The notes below the pieces were generated by a model that saw only the letters and a program-made list of their open reading frames with translations, had not been told where the DNA came from and did no database searches. The position numbers were made by a program, and so were the translations under genes. Shown piece by piece: positions 43,457 to 55,538 of a stretch of DNA of 64,000 bases (position 1 is the stretch's first letter; each line of letters begins with the position of its first letter). Origin of the DNA: Wurfbainia villosa (lineage: Eukaryota > Streptophyta > Magnoliopsida > Zingiberales > Zingiberaceae); assembly GCA_025175895.1 (NCBI GenBank), contig CM046008.1, positions 27,483,255 to 27,547,254 of the forward strand, written 5' to 3'.

Positions 43457-44201
43457 CTATTCTTCTTCCATTTCAGCCCTCGGATCACGTCTTTGTTGTG
43501 CCACATTAGGATACCCTTGTTGATGTCTCCTCGGTGTTTTTGCTTCCACTCGATCCTGCCTCTCATGTATAGACTCTAACTACACCCTCATCTACACCAC
43601 ATTTCTCCCATAAACGCTTGCAATTGAAGATTTGGAAGTTGTCTAGCATCCTCAAGTATACCATCCTCGGGTAGGTTTGACATTTCTTCAAGATAGAAGA
43701 AACCTAACAAGCACTCCTCGTGTTTTCTCTCAAGATTTGGAAACTCACACTAGTAGTGGTCTCACACACTCTCTTCTCTTTCTTTTTTTTTCACTCATTT
43801 GTGTCTCTTTAGTTCTTAATAAAACTTCAAGAACAAATTAGAATATCATGTAACAATTAAAATAAGGTAATCCAACTGAAACTCATCATGGCAGAAACTT
43901 TAAGAGAAAAATGAAAGAGTAGAAGATGATGAGTATAAAGAAAGAAGATAACGGGTATAAAGAAAAGGAATGTGAAACTACTTTAAGGATTTAAAGAAAC
44001 TCGACTTGAACAATCAACTTCTTCTTCCTCTTTTGAATACTTTTTTTTTCTTTCACAAATTCTTCTTCCCCTTTTTTATCAAATCTTTCTTCCTCTTTTT
44101 TTTTTTAATTTTTTTTTGTTCCATGATTTTTTTTCTTTAAACAAATCTTTCTTTCTCTTTTGTTTTTTTTTTCAATATAGAAAAAGCAAGAAAAGATAGA
44201 T
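43457..44201 (-). other. G2 5' untranslated region with long T-tracts
   Basis: From gag back to the 5' LTR. T-rich tracts (about 43780, 44040-44175) with several runs of 8-10 T. No coding frame. No standard TGGTATCAGAGC primer site next to the LTR end at 44202, so another tRNA primer or a mutated site is implied. Confidence 0.6.
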
Positions 44202-44902
44202 TGATACGAACGCCACCAACAACTGTGATGGAACCCGAGACAAAGATGGTTAGAACCCCAGGAACAAGTCGACAAGACTTTGAGCCTTTACCCGCAACCA
44301 AGACTGGCACAAACAAAGACTGCAAAAGTAGGAAACAAGGTGATAGGTTTCGATTGTTGAACACCACGAGATAGACTCGATAAGTTCAGAAGTTCCTTCA
44401 AGAACCAAGAGAACACAAAATCCTCACAAGGATGTGTAATCAAAACCAAGTTATCACAAATTCGGAATTCTCTCCCTTATATAATGGGAGCAAGCAAGAA
44501 AAAGACCTACATGCATCCATGCAAACAAGTAAGAGTGCCAATGTTGCATTCAAGCAATTACACACTTAGAAACCCTAAAAAAACTCCAAGTCTCCACACT
44601 TTGCATGCGTGCAATTAAATAACTTTGAAAACCAAAATCCCAAGTTTTCATACTTCTTTACTCGTCATGCAAAGCTGCGTTATGGGTAGATAAGATCGAT
44701 TACATAGGTTAAGTCTTGATCTGTACTCGGGTTTAACTTGGTTTCTCCTTTCTCATAGCCAACCCATTGTTCTTGGATTAGCCCGTTTAGTGATTCCATG
44801 AAATGCTTTGCTTGAAGTCTTGTAATTGGCCCCCTAGGAAGTGATAAATGTTCTTTCGCGGTTTTAACCTTGTCTTGACGAACCTCTCCTTGGTGTACAT
44901 CA
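44202..44902 (-). repeat. G2 5' LTR
   Basis: Partner of 40622-41315. It carries on the reverse strand a frame with GPITRLQAKHFMESLNGLI at its start, the pol C-terminus that extends into the LTR in this group. Confidence 0.85.
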
Positions 44903-45866
44903 GATACATGACCCAAATAGCAGCTAATACACACAAGCTATAAAACACAGCGGAATACACCAACAAATAAAAAAGATACAAAACTCAAATATGCACTCCA
45001 GAGTGAATTTGACAAAATAAGAATTATAATAGAAATCAACATCCAAAATGAATTCATAATAAAGGCCAAATACATACAATACATCCGTTACCACAAATGT
45101 AGAAACAATATAGGATAAAATCCCAAAACAAACAAACTAAGAGAATACAATAATATGGAGTAAATATCCAACCACTCATTGTGAGATGGGATCAGCTAGC
45201 GGAGCTTTGAGAACCCAAGGAATCTTCTACCTGTTACTTGGGCGATAAGAAAAACCAGAGTCTGTGGTGGTGAGTATAAAACTCAATGGTAATATAGAAC
45301 ATAGTGCATGCATATCATATATCACATGAGAGTCAACGATATACAGTCTAAAGTTACAACAAATAACCACCAGCATGTACTAAAAGATCAACTGAACAAC
45401 ACAAGGTACTGTCATACTTGGAGATCTACAACACTACTCATACAACCTGAACACATACACCGCAATATAAAATATAGAATATGAAAAAAAAATTTAACTT
45501 AGTAATCAACAATCGCCTTACGAACATTCTATAACATATACAACAACGAACCTGGTCCAACCTACTCAACATCATGACACTTGTTAGATGCGTACAATCG
45601 TCCAATCAACTCGTACAATGGTATCCCAAACACAACAGTATAGATCATAAAAATAACATGCAAGATTATGTACAACCAAATGCAGCAAGCATAGCTCAAA
45701 CAAATGCAACAACACAACATGCACATATATAGAGTGTATCTATATACACTGAATGCACTCACACACATATATGCAAACACCATCACACATGGCAATGCAG
45801 ATGCATGGTCATGACTGCACATCCCACTCGCTACCACGACCCCAGTGTGGTCTAGGTGGAAAATTA
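44903..45866 (-). repeat. G3 5' LTR, second piece
   Basis: Continues the LTR begun at 40546. It aligns with 58000-59010 (e.g. GATGGGATCAGCTAGCGGAGC against GATGAGATCAGCTGGCGGAGC). It ends at TGGTCTAGGTGG, where a gypsy LTR scrap begins. Short Cys-rich ORFs on the reverse strand (45562-45873) are LTR sequence. Confidence 0.75.
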
Positions 45867-46205
45867 AGCTCATTTATGGCTTGAATTAGGTTGACTAAGC
45901 CACATGATTTGCTCTTGGTCAAATCTGCTTCAATTGTAGCTTTGGCCTTAGAATCTTCAATTAACACATTTGGTGCTTCTGTCATCTTCCTAGCTCAAGA
46001 TCTTGTAATTGGACCTTCAATTATGTGTAATGGATCATCCAGAACATCTAAAGCAGGATGCTTCTTTTCTTTCATGGCCTTTGCTTGATTCCCATCATTA
46101 GCTTCTTGAGTCGCAACTCATTCCTCATCTTTGGCTCCATCATAAATGATCCTTCGTAGCTTCATCCTTAAGCCGACAATTATCCCCTTGACTAGCATCA
46201 GCACT
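45867..46205 (-). repeat. Fragment of G4-type gypsy LTR
   Basis: Homologous to 53665-53850 and 54490-54690 (TTAAGCTCATTTATGGCTTG). The reverse strand reads as a degraded pol tail like the GPITRS...EALNG type. Both ends are truncated. Confidence 0.7.
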
Positions 46206-46209
46206 TCCA

Positions 46210-46930
46210 ATTTTTAATGATAAGAAGCGAGCTAATAGTTTTATTGTTTAAGTACTCAACATTATGATAAAAGGCCTAAGAACAATTGTAGACTAATTAC
46301 CTCAAAAACTACACTACCTAAGGAAAATGTTAAACCTTTAGTAGGAGACGTAGTGTACTTAAGGATAAAAAGGTAGAAAAGTACCTAGGCATTAACGTAA
46401 AGAATACTAGACATATGCCTAGGAAGAGGAAGAATAACAATTCAAAAATTGGAAAATTGGAAGAAGAAAATCAAGTTTTTAGATCAAAACTTGATAAATT
46501 AGAAAAGACCCTCAACAATATGGAAATATGTTTAAAGGGTCTAGTGGACAAAATCTAAGTTTTAGGAGGCAAAATCTAGATTAGGACAAAAAGGGTTTGG
46601 GTTACAAACCTAAGTCCAAGGAAATAATATCATCCTATCATAGTGTTCCATTTAACTATAAAGCTAATCCTAGGTCTACGAATATCAAAGTTACAAGGGA
46701 AGTCATCCCTAGAGTTGGCCTTGATAAGAGTCAAGTGACTAAGGTTTCCATGAAACCTAAAAAAGTCACTAAGAAGGTTACAAGGGAAGGTATCCCTATG
46801 GTTAACTTTAGTGAGACCAAAATGACTAAGGATTACAAGAAGCCAAAGGAGTCATTAGAAAGGTATCAAGGGAAGGCATCCCTAGTGAACACCTAGAAAA
46901 TCCAAGGAGCTCGAATAGGAAGTGTGATCC
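46210..46930 (+). pseudogene. E-family gag C-terminal fragment
   Basis: Coding traces match the C-terminal third of E1/E2 gag: KLEEENQVFRSKLDKLEKTL near 46450-46510, then HSVPFNYKANPRSTN and repeated VTREVIPR/VTKKVTREGIP in 46597-46896. Stops and indels are present. No LTR of this family is next to it, so it is a deletion remnant or an older relative. Confidence 0.8.
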
Positions 46931-48491
46931 CTTCACTCTAGATGATGTGAACCCGATGAGAAGAAAGTCTCAAGAACCCACAACAAATTGAAGAAGAAAC
47001 AAGGAAAGTCTAAATCGATAAGATGGATGGAAAGAACCTCGACCCAATGCTTAATAAAGCAAACCTTGGTATAGAAGATAGAAGATGCCACAACCTTAAT
47101 TGGTAGAATTGATTGTAAGAGGTTGTAGAGATTCTTAAATATTCCTAGTCAAGCATTAATATACAAGGGCAATATTAATGCATTGAGACTAGCATGTGGG
47201 TCAATTGATGACTTGATCTCACAAGTCATGGATATGTGATATCACATTGACACATGGGTATATATTAGAGAATATATACTGAATTGACCCGCCGTGAGAA
47301 AGTTCTATGGATCGTCATATGAGTGTCATAAACTTTCTCATAGTGACTATTGGTATGATTAGTCCTTAGACCTTAAATCACTACTATTTTCTACATAAGG
47401 AGTTATTTACTTTGATATCGTCAAATGTCACTCGTAATAGGGTGGACTATAAAGGTGATCACTGGGTATGTAACAAATTTTGCGGAGGGATGTGAGTGAT
47501 ATAGATGGGATCTATCCCTCTCATATTACGGGAGTGATATCTTTAGGCCCTTAATAGAGTAGGACCATGAAATACATTATCATACTCAAATGAGTCAATA
47601 TGAGATATTGAGCTCATTTGTTTGAGTGAGTCTACTTGGGGATCAAGAGCACAAAGATTGATAAGAGGATGACACGATCTATGCCTCATTGATCGATCTA
47701 GATATCGAGGATAGAAGGACAAGGTTATATATTATAATAGTCACAGTAAGGTTATGTCGGATCTCGACATTCTTGCCACTTGGTTAGCAATGATGCATTG
47801 CTAGATGTCACTCATTGCTTATATTTCTAAAAGAGTTTTAGAAACATTGCTAACGTTGCAAGAACCTATTGGGTCACACATAAAAAACATGTTATTTTGG
47901 AGACAGGATCATCATAGTTTGACTAAATGAATCATTAGTTAATTGAATGAACTAGAATGAGTTAGACTCATTGCTTGGACAAACTTGAGTTGGACTCAAA
48001 TTGGTTTAATTTGAGTTAGACTCAAATGAAACCAATTAAAGAAGGCAAATGAGAAGGGATTTATTGCATGCAAATAGAATTTGACAAAAATACCTCAACG
48101 ATGCATGCATGCATGCAAATGGGATTTAAAAGGACTCACTAACATTGTATGCAAATGGGATTAATCCATGCAATTAGAATTTAAGAAAAAGCCTCCTCAA
48201 CCTTGCATGCAAAGGGGATTAATGCATGAAAATCCTCGAAGTTGCATGCAAAGGGATTAATGTATGAAATGAGATTTAATCCTCAAACGTTGCAAACAAA
48301 AGGGTTAATGCATGAAATAAGATTTAATGTTGAACGTTGCATGCAAAGGGGTTAATGCATGAAATGGGATTTAATGCATGAGGAATGAGATTTAAGCTCT
48401 ACTCAACGTGACTAAAGAAGTATGAGCCTCTCTTTGTCGTGTAGGAGTTTTTCCCATTTCCTTCTCTTTTCTTCTTGGCCAAAGCTAGTCT
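46931..48491 (+). repeat. Copia-type LTR-like region, 5' piece
   Basis: No coding frame. The sequence has the look of a plant copia LTR: TGGGTCAATTGATGACTTGATC, ...GGATCGTCATATGAGTGTC..., ...AGACTCAAATGAAACC... . At 48090-48380 a run of ATGCATGCAAA and GGGATTTAATGCATGAAAT words repeats about seven times. D2 is inserted at 48491 and the same unit probably continues at 53360. The exact family is not known to me. Confidence 0.5.
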
Positions 48492-48897
48492 TGTTGAAAG
48501 TTAATCAATAATCAAGACAAGCCATCATGCAAGAAGACAAAACAAATCAATGCAAGGAGGCTCATTAAATGCAACATGCATGTCACCATGCAAGAAGACA
48601 AAACTAATCAATGCAAGGAGGCTCATTAAATGCAACATGCAAAAAGGTTTTGAAGCTCAAAAGTAGGCAACGATCATATTCTCCCAACAGTAGTTGTTTT
48701 TCATGCAAAACTCATTAAGAGCATGCAACCCTATAAAACCCCCTTTGTATGTTTGCTTTTATTCTTAAGGAAAAACATTCATGTATTCTCCTCCTTCCCT
48801 CTTAACAAGCTTTGAAGTTCATACCAAAGCTAAGTTCCACCATTCTCCTACTTCTTGCAATAAGCTTTGAAGTTAATACAGAAGTCGAGTTTCATCA
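48492..48897 (+). repeat. D2 5' LTR
   Basis: TGTTGAAAGTTAATC...GAGTTTCATCA. TATA box TATAAAA at 48732-48738. It contains a direct repeat of ATGCAAGAAGACAAAAC about 60 bases apart. Confidence 0.95.
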
Positions 48898-48909
48898 TGG
48901 TATCATAGC
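48898..48909 (+). other. D2 primer-binding site
   Basis: TGGTATCATAGC, abutting the LTR, one base from the standard initiator Met tRNA complement. Confidence 0.85.
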
Positions 48910-48980
48910 AGCAAAGTCTAGCCTCTCTGCAGCTAAGCTCACTTCCCCCACAACTCTTTTCCTCTCTTCTTCTTAATTCC

Positions 48981-51900
48981 TCCAACTATATTCAATGGTC
49001 CGGATTTATTAAGAGGATCCTAAGTACATATAACCTTGAAGATCAAATTCTTCAGGATCCTCCTAATGAGGTTGATCCCGTCTTCAAAGAATGGAAAAAG
49101 AAGGATAATCAAGTCTTTGTTCATCTCCTTCTTTCCTTAGATGAAGCTCACAAAAGTATGGTTGCTTGCTCTCCTAGTGCTAAAGCCTTATGGGATCATC
49201 TCTCGGCGATATACGGGCAGACCAACAACATTGGAAGGATCTTTGAAATAAGAAGACAGATAGCGAATATGAGGAAAGAGAACAAGACTCTCCCACAACT
49301 CTTTGGAGAATTTGGTGCCTTATGGAGTGAGATTGAGGTTCTCCGACCATCAACCACTGATCCAACAATAAAAATAAAGTGACAAAATGAAGACATGGTC
49401 TTTAGTCTTCTTATGACTCTCGGTGACTCATTCTCAACTATGAGATAGGAAATTCTACGAATGCAAAATCTCCCTGCGTATCATGAAGTTTTGCAAATCA
49501 TCCAAAGAACTGAGTCAAGCTTTAATATTGAAGAAACTTCAAACAAAAAAATAGAAGTTCATGGGTTCAAGATTAACGAAGTTCATCCAAAAGAAGAGGT
49601 ATGTCCTAATTGCAAGAAGAAAGGGCATACAAAGGACAAATGTTGGTTTCTTCATCCTCATTTAAGACCAAAGTCATTTCGAAAGAAGGAACCCGTGCAA
49701 ACATTAAAAGTACAAACTTCTGTGGAAGAACATCAAGAAAACTCTACAACATGTATATGCTTAAACTCCACTCTAGATACTAAACATTGGATTATTGATT
49801 CAGGATGTGATTATCATATGGTAAAAGATAAAAATAAAGTCCTAAAGTTTAGAACCTTAGAAAAATGTAAGACAGTTAAGGTGGCTAATGGTCAAAACAT
49901 AATAGTAAATCAAATAGGAGAAATTGATCTACTAGGAAAGCCAAGTGATGCCCTATATGTTCCAAATTTTACTTCCAATCTAATGTCTAGTAGTAAAGTA
50001 ACTAAGGAACATGGCTGTAAGGTTATTTTTGATTCTAACAATGTGTCATTTCAGGACATCAAGACAAATCTTTTGATTGGCAAGGGATATAAAAGGAATA
50101 ACCTTTATGTCTTGGATCATGACTATCAAGTCTTTAAAGCAAGACAGGAGGACTCCCAACTTTGGCATGCCCGATTAGGTCACCCTAGCAATCATGTCCT
50201 TAAATATTTCTTCCCTACAATCAGTTTAGATAATAGTATTTGTCTCGGGAAGGAGACAAAAGCAAACTATCCTTGTTCTATCACTATATATGAAAAATCC
50301 TTTGATCTAATTCACTATGATGTATGGACCTCTCCAATTTTGTCTAAACAAGGTTATAAATACTTTGTTACATTCATTGATCATAAAACTAGATACACTT
50401 GGGTTTACATGATCACTAACAAATCTCAAGTGTTTGAGGCTTTTAAAACCTATAACAATTATATCTCAAGACAATACAATGACAATATTAAGATCCTTAG
50501 ATCCGATAATGGTGGAGAATACACAAGCAATAAAATGAGAGACTACTTAAAAGAAAGGGGAATTATTCATCAAACCATTTGTCCTTATACACCTCAACAA
50601 AATGGGGTAACCGAAAGGAAAAATAGACATCTATTAGAAACAGCAAGAACTCTCCTAAATCATGCTAATATTCCCAAAATATTCTGGTGTGAAGCCATTA
50701 GCACAACAACTCATCTAATAAATCTAATGCCAACAGAAAACTTAGGAGGAAAATCTCCAATAGAACTCCTATATGATAGAAGGCCTAACATCTCTCATTT
50801 AAAATTTTTTGGGTGTATATGCTATGTTTTCATTCCATTACAACTTAGAACTAAATTTGATGATAAAGGAAGGAAATGTGTTTTCCTTGGATATGCCACC
50901 TCAGAAAAAGGATATAAATGCTTTGATCCTGCTACTAACAAGATGTACACATCAAAGGATGTGATATTTATCGAAAATGAGTTTTTTTATTCAGAAACAA
51001 AGGAAGAAGAGGTAACAAAGGAAAGAAACTCAATTAGTAGTTATCCTCTATTTCCTGAAGAAAGGCAGGATCCACCTCAAAATGGCAACTTAGAGGTTCC
51101 AGAAAGCTCGCAAGAAGGAACTAATCTAGATATTGAAGAAACTGAGGAAAGCCTAGACCAAGGGGGAGAGACTAAAATTCCGTCTCAATTAAGCAACAAT
51201 AGAGGGACAACAGAAACTGCACATCAACCCTCCTCTCCTCCACCACTAAGGAGGTCGACAAGAATAAGGTATCCTTCATCTGAATGGATTAATCGTAGAA
51301 CATACTTTCATTCTAGCATGTTATATCATCCTATCTCTGATTATTATACCACTAATAATATCTCACCAAGTCACCAAGCATTCTTGAGTGGCATAGATAA
51401 AGCACAGGAACCTAGAACATATGAGGAAGCAAAAGGACAACAATCTTGGCAAAAGGCAATGGAAGAAGAAATCAATGCCTTGGACAAAAATGGCACTTGG
51501 GAGATCACAAATTTGCCTAAAGGAAAGAAACCTGTCGGGTGTAAATGGGTATACAAGATCAAGCATAGAAGTGATGGTACCATTGAATGACACAAAGCCA
51601 GACTAGTCGCCAAAGGATACACTCAAACCTATGGAATTGATTATAAGGAGACATTTGTACCCGTGGCCAAGATGAACACCATCTGAGTCTTACTTGCCCT
51701 CACAATAAATATGGATTGGCCACTTTATCAAATGGATGTTGCCAATGCTTTTCTACAGGGAGAGCTTGAAGAAGAGGTCTATATGGATATTCTAGAAGGA
51801 ATTCAAAATAGATATGAGGGAAAGGTAAGCAAACTGAACAAGGCCATATATGGTCTCAAACAATCTCCAAGGGCATGGTATGCCAAACTCAGCTCAACTC

Positions 51901-52945
51901 TCTTAAGTTATAAGTTCAAAAAATGCAGTAGTGATTCCTCATTATTTGTTAAAGTAGAAAATGATAAAACTATCATCATTCTTATATATGTAGATGATCT
52001 CATTATTACAGGAAATGATATAAATCTAATACAACAAGTTAAGTGCTTTCTCAATTCTAAATTTGAAATAAAGGATTTAGGAAAACTAAAGTACTTTCTA
52101 GGTATAGAACTAGCCTACTCTCCTAATGGACTAGTTCTATCTCAACGGAAGTATACACTTGATCTCTTACAGGAAACTGGAAAACTTGGAGCAAAACCAG
52201 CTGGTAGCCCCTACTTCACATCTAAGAAAGGAAATGATGATGGAAATCCATGGTAGGACATTCAACGATACCAAAGGTTAGTAGGTAAATTGATTTACCT
52301 AACCATTACTCGTCTGGATATTTCATATGCAGTAAATCAAATTAGCCAAAACATGCATGCACCAAAGGAGAGTCATTGGAAGGCAGCAGAGAGAATCCTT
52401 CACTATTTGAAAGGGACACCAGGAAAAGGAATCTGGATGAGGAATAACCATAATACAGAAATCGTGGGATATTGTGATGCAGATTGGGTAGGAGATCACA
52501 AAGATAGAATATCAACAACAGGATATTGTATGTTTGTTGGAGGAAATTTGGTCTCTTGGAAAAGCAAGAAACAATCTGTCGTGTCAAGATCCAGTGCTGA
52601 GGTAGAATACAGAGCAATGGCGGCAACCACAAGTGAACTCATATGGCTAAAAGCCTTAGTTGAAGAGCTGGGGTTCCCCGTCAGTTCCCCAATCAGATTA
52701 TACTGTGACAATCAGTAAGCCATTCACATTGCAACAAATCCAGTATTTCATGAAAGAACCAAGCACTTTGAAGTGGATTGCCACTTCATTAAGGAGAAGA
52801 TTGATGAAAAGATCATCACCGCTCATCATATCAATGGACAAGATCAACGAGCAGATATCTTTACTAAGGTTACCACTACTCAACATATGAAGAACATCCT
52901 TGACAAGTTAGGTGCCATTGACATGTACGCACCTAACTTGAGGGG
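48981..52945 (+). pseudogene. gag-pol: D2 gag-pol
   Basis: A single-frame copia polyprotein. Gag: RILSTYNLEDQIL, KALWDHLSAIYGQ, knuckle CPNCKKKGHTKDKC (about 49600). Protease: WIIDSGCDYHM (49790), with DSG replacing the usual DSGA context. Integrase: LWHARLGHPS, then LRSDNGGEY and QNGVTERKNRHLLE; Cys of the HHCC finger are partly lost (about 50230-50270). RT: KKPVGCKWVYK, IYVDDLIITGND (51985). RNase H: YCDADWVGD, SSAEVEYRAMA. Ends ADIFTK. Breaks: TGA 49380, TAG 49446, TGA 51588, TGA 51684, frameshift about 52230-52290, TAA at 52717. The ORF 49461-51590 alone is 709 codons. No clear ATG for gag. Confidence 0.93.
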
Positions 52946-52948
52946 GAG

Positions 52949-53354
52949 TGTTGAAAGTTAATCAATAATCAAGGCAAGCTATCATGCAAGAAGACAAAAC
53001 AAATCAATGCAAGGAGGCTCATTAAATGCAACATACATGTCACCATGCAAGAAGACAAAACTAATCAATGCAAGGAGGCTCATTAAATGCAACATGCAAA
53101 AAGGTTTTGAAGCTCAAAAGTAGGCAACGGTCATATTCTCCCAACGGTGGTTTTTTTTCATGCAAAGCTCATTAAGAGCATGTAACCCTATAAAACCCCC
53201 TTTGGATGTTTGCTTTTATTCTTAAGGAAAAACATTCATGTATTCTCCTCCTTCCCTCTTAACAAGCTTTGAAGTTCATACCAAAGCTAAGTTTCACCAT
53301 TCTCCTACTTCTTGCAACAAGCTTTGAAGTTAATATAGAAGTCGAGTTTCATCA
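52949..53354 (+). repeat. D2 3' LTR
   Basis: Same length as the 5' LTR with few differences. TATA box 53189-53195. Positions 53037 onward belong to the first copy of the 822-bp tandem duplication. Confidence 0.95.
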
Positions 53355-54680
53355 AGTCTTTGGTGGAGAGCCTTGGTGTTGTTGCTAGCACAACCAAAGG
53401 TTTTGTCTCCTTCTCCAAGATAGTGTTCTTGTGGATACTATAGAGGCATGACCATTCTGATCGCCCTAAGATTCGTCATCAGAGAGTTGCTATCGGGATT
53501 GCAAAGGGCTACGCTACAGGGTCACTTCTCAATTAAGGTGTATTTAAAAGATACAATTTCCTTTATGTATATACATGGATCTCTTGAGGGATCAAGTTTT
53601 TTCCGCTGCATTTGTGATTGTTTTCACAATAAATCACAATAATTATATCAAAATATGACTTGGAGACTAATTAAGCTCATTTATGGCTTGAATTAGGTTG
53701 ACTAAGCTACATGATTCGCTCTTGGTCAAATCCGCTTCAATTGTAACTTTGGCCTTAGAATCTTCAATTTACCCATTTAGTGCTTCCTTCATCTTTCTAG
53801 GTCTAGATCTTGTAATTGGACTGTCAATTATGTGGTTCATCAAGAACATCTTTGACTCATGTCACCATGCAAGAAGACAAAACTAATCAATGCAAGGAGG
53901 CTCATTAAATGCAACATTCAAAAAGGTTTTGAAGCTCAAAAGTAGGCAACGGTCATATTCTCCCAACGGTGGTTTTTTTTCATGCAAAGCTCATTAAGAG
54001 CATGTAACCCTATAAAACCCCCTTTGTATGTTTGCTTTTATTCTTAAGGAAAAACATTCATGTATTCTTCTCCTTCCCTCTTAACAAGCTTTGAAGTTCA
54101 TACCAAAGCTAAGTTTCACCATTCTCCTACTTCTTGCAACAAGCTTTGAAGTTAATATAGAAGTCGAGTTTCATCAAGCCTTTGGTGGAGAGTCTTGGTG
54201 TTGTTGCTAGCACAACCAAAGGTTTTGTCTCCTTCTCCAAGATAGTGTTCTTGTGGATACTATAGAGGCGTGGCCATTCTGATCGCGCTAAGATCCATCA
54301 TCAGAGAGTTGCTATCGGGATTGCAAAGGGCTATGCTACAGGGTCACTTCTCAACTAAGCTGTATTTAAAAGATACGATTTCCTTTATGTATATACATGG
54401 ATCTCTTGAGGGATCAAGTTTTTTCCGCTGCGTTTGTGATTGTTTTCGCAATAAATCACAATAATTATATAAAAATACGACTTGGAGACTAATTAAGCTC
54501 ATTTATGGCTTGAATTAGGTTGACTAAGCTACATGATTCACTCTTGGTCAAATCCGCTTCAATTGTAACTTTGGCCTTAGAATCTTCAATTTACCCATTT
54601 AGTGCTTCCTTCATCTTTCTAGGTCTAGATCTTGTAATTGGACTGTCAATTATGTGGTTCATCAAGAACATCTTTGACTC
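53037..54680 (+). repeat. 822-bp tandem duplication
   Basis: Units 53037-53858 and 53859-54680, both 822 bases and about 97% alike by eye. Each contains the last about 318 bases of the D2 3' LTR, the copia-LTR-like flank (about 300 bases), and part of a reverse-strand gypsy LTR up to TTTGACTC. The junction TTTGACTC/ATGTCACC is direct. Paired small ORFs in the two units (53448/54270, 53698/54520) simply reflect the copy. Confidence 0.9.
53360..53650 (+). repeat. Copia-type LTR-like region, 3' piece
   Basis: Sequence right of the D2 target site (GGTGGAGAGCCTTGGTGTTG...). It is probably the end of the LTR begun before 48491, interrupted by D2. No coding frame. Copied again at 54182-54470. Confidence 0.5.
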
Positions 54681-54703
54681 CATTCACATCTTTGACTCCA
54701 TCA
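54473..54703 (-). repeat. G4 3' LTR fragment
   Basis: Reverse-strand LTR start TGATGGAGTCAAAG at 54703, next to a tract GAGAGGGGGAA (54704-54716). The beginning includes a short direct repeat (GACTCCATTCACATCTTT and TTTGACTCCATCA). On the reverse strand the LTR continues pol coding, as in G2. Confidence 0.75.
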
Positions 54704-55507
54704 TTCCCCCTCTCCTCAAAATGATTCGTCCTCGAATCTTCATCACCTACATCAAAGGGATAATGATCACAAACATTGAATGTAGTGCTCACATTATACT
54801 CACTTGGCAAGTCTAGCTTGTAGGCAATTATCGTAGATTCGAGCAATGACTTGAAGAAATGGTCCATCCCCTCATGGATGCAACTTAGTACGACGTTTAG
54901 CTGGAAACTCTCCTTTCTCATATGAACCGACACCCAATCTCCACATTCAAAGATCACTTTCTTTCGTCCTATGTTGGCTTGCTTAGCATATTGTTCAGTC
55001 TTCTTTTCAATTTGCAACTGAACTTTCTCATGCTTTTCATCTGCTTTTTTTTGTACCATCTAAACTACCACGTTCGGAGATAGGCAAAGGTGACAAATCC
55101 AAAGGGGTTAATGGATTTAACCCATATACCACTTCAAAAGGTGAAAAATTAGTAGTAGAATGCACATATATTATAAGCAAATTCAACATGTGGTAAACAA
55201 TTTTCCAACTTTTTAAATTCTTTTGAATGATAGCTCGCAATAAGGTAGACAAAGTTTGATTTACTACCTCAGTTTGTCCATTTGTTTGTGGATGACAAGT
55301 TGTAGAAAACAAAATCTTTTTGCCTAATTTACCCCATAATGTCTTGCAAAAGTAACTTAGAAACTTAGCATCACGATCTGATACTATGCTTCTCGGTACT
55401 CCATGAAGCTGCACAATCTCTCTAAAGAATAGATCTGCAATTAGCATCATTTGTTTTCCTGCAAGAAATGAAATGAGCCATTTTAGAAAATCTATCCACA
55501 ATAACAA
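54704..55507 (-). pseudogene. G4 integrase, C-terminal half
   Basis: Reverse frame 55507-55037 has FREIVQLHGVPRSIVSDRDA, FLSYFCKTLWGKLG and HPQTNGQTEVVNQTLSTLLR, the second Asp (SDRD) and the Glu (QTEVVN) of the DDE core. Frame 55059-54646 has the C-terminal region (QANIGRKKVIFECGDWVSVH) and ends near the polypurine tract. The two frames overlap and are joined by one frameshift. Confidence 0.9.
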
Positions 55508-55538
55508 AAATAGAACCCATACCTCGTTTTGATCTTGG

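Larger units (their letters stand above)
40622..44902 (-). mobile_element. G2: internally deleted Ty3/gypsy element
   Basis: LTRs 40622-41315 and 44202-44902 are nearly identical and bounded by TGATACGAAC and GTACATCA on the plus strand. The flanks GATAT (40617-40621) and GATAC (44903-44907) differ by one base and are the likely TSD. The interior has gag and protease, but only short RT and RNase H traces and no integrase. It needed helper enzymes in this form, or was deleted after insertion. Confidence 0.85.
36890..45866 (-). mobile_element. G3: reverse-strand gypsy element, relative of G1
   Basis: Left LTR fragment 36890-37454, interior 37455-40545, right LTR 40546-40621 continuing at 44903-45866 after insertion of G2. 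The interior is 3.1 kb and matches all three G1 blocks in order, reversed. The primer site (40527-40538) and polypurine tract (37455-37465) confirm direction. Both LTRs are truncated, at 36890 by D1 and at 45866 by another gypsy fragment. Confidence 0.8.
48492..53354 (+). mobile_element. D2: full-length Ty1/copia element
   Basis: The 406-base LTRs (48492-48897, 52949-53354) are flanked by a perfect AGTCT (48487-48491, 53355-53359). Primer site 48898-48909, polypurine tract 52938-52948. One long gag-pol with several stops. At 4.86 kb it has the usual copia length. The near-identical LTRs suggest a rather recent insertion. Confidence 0.95.
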
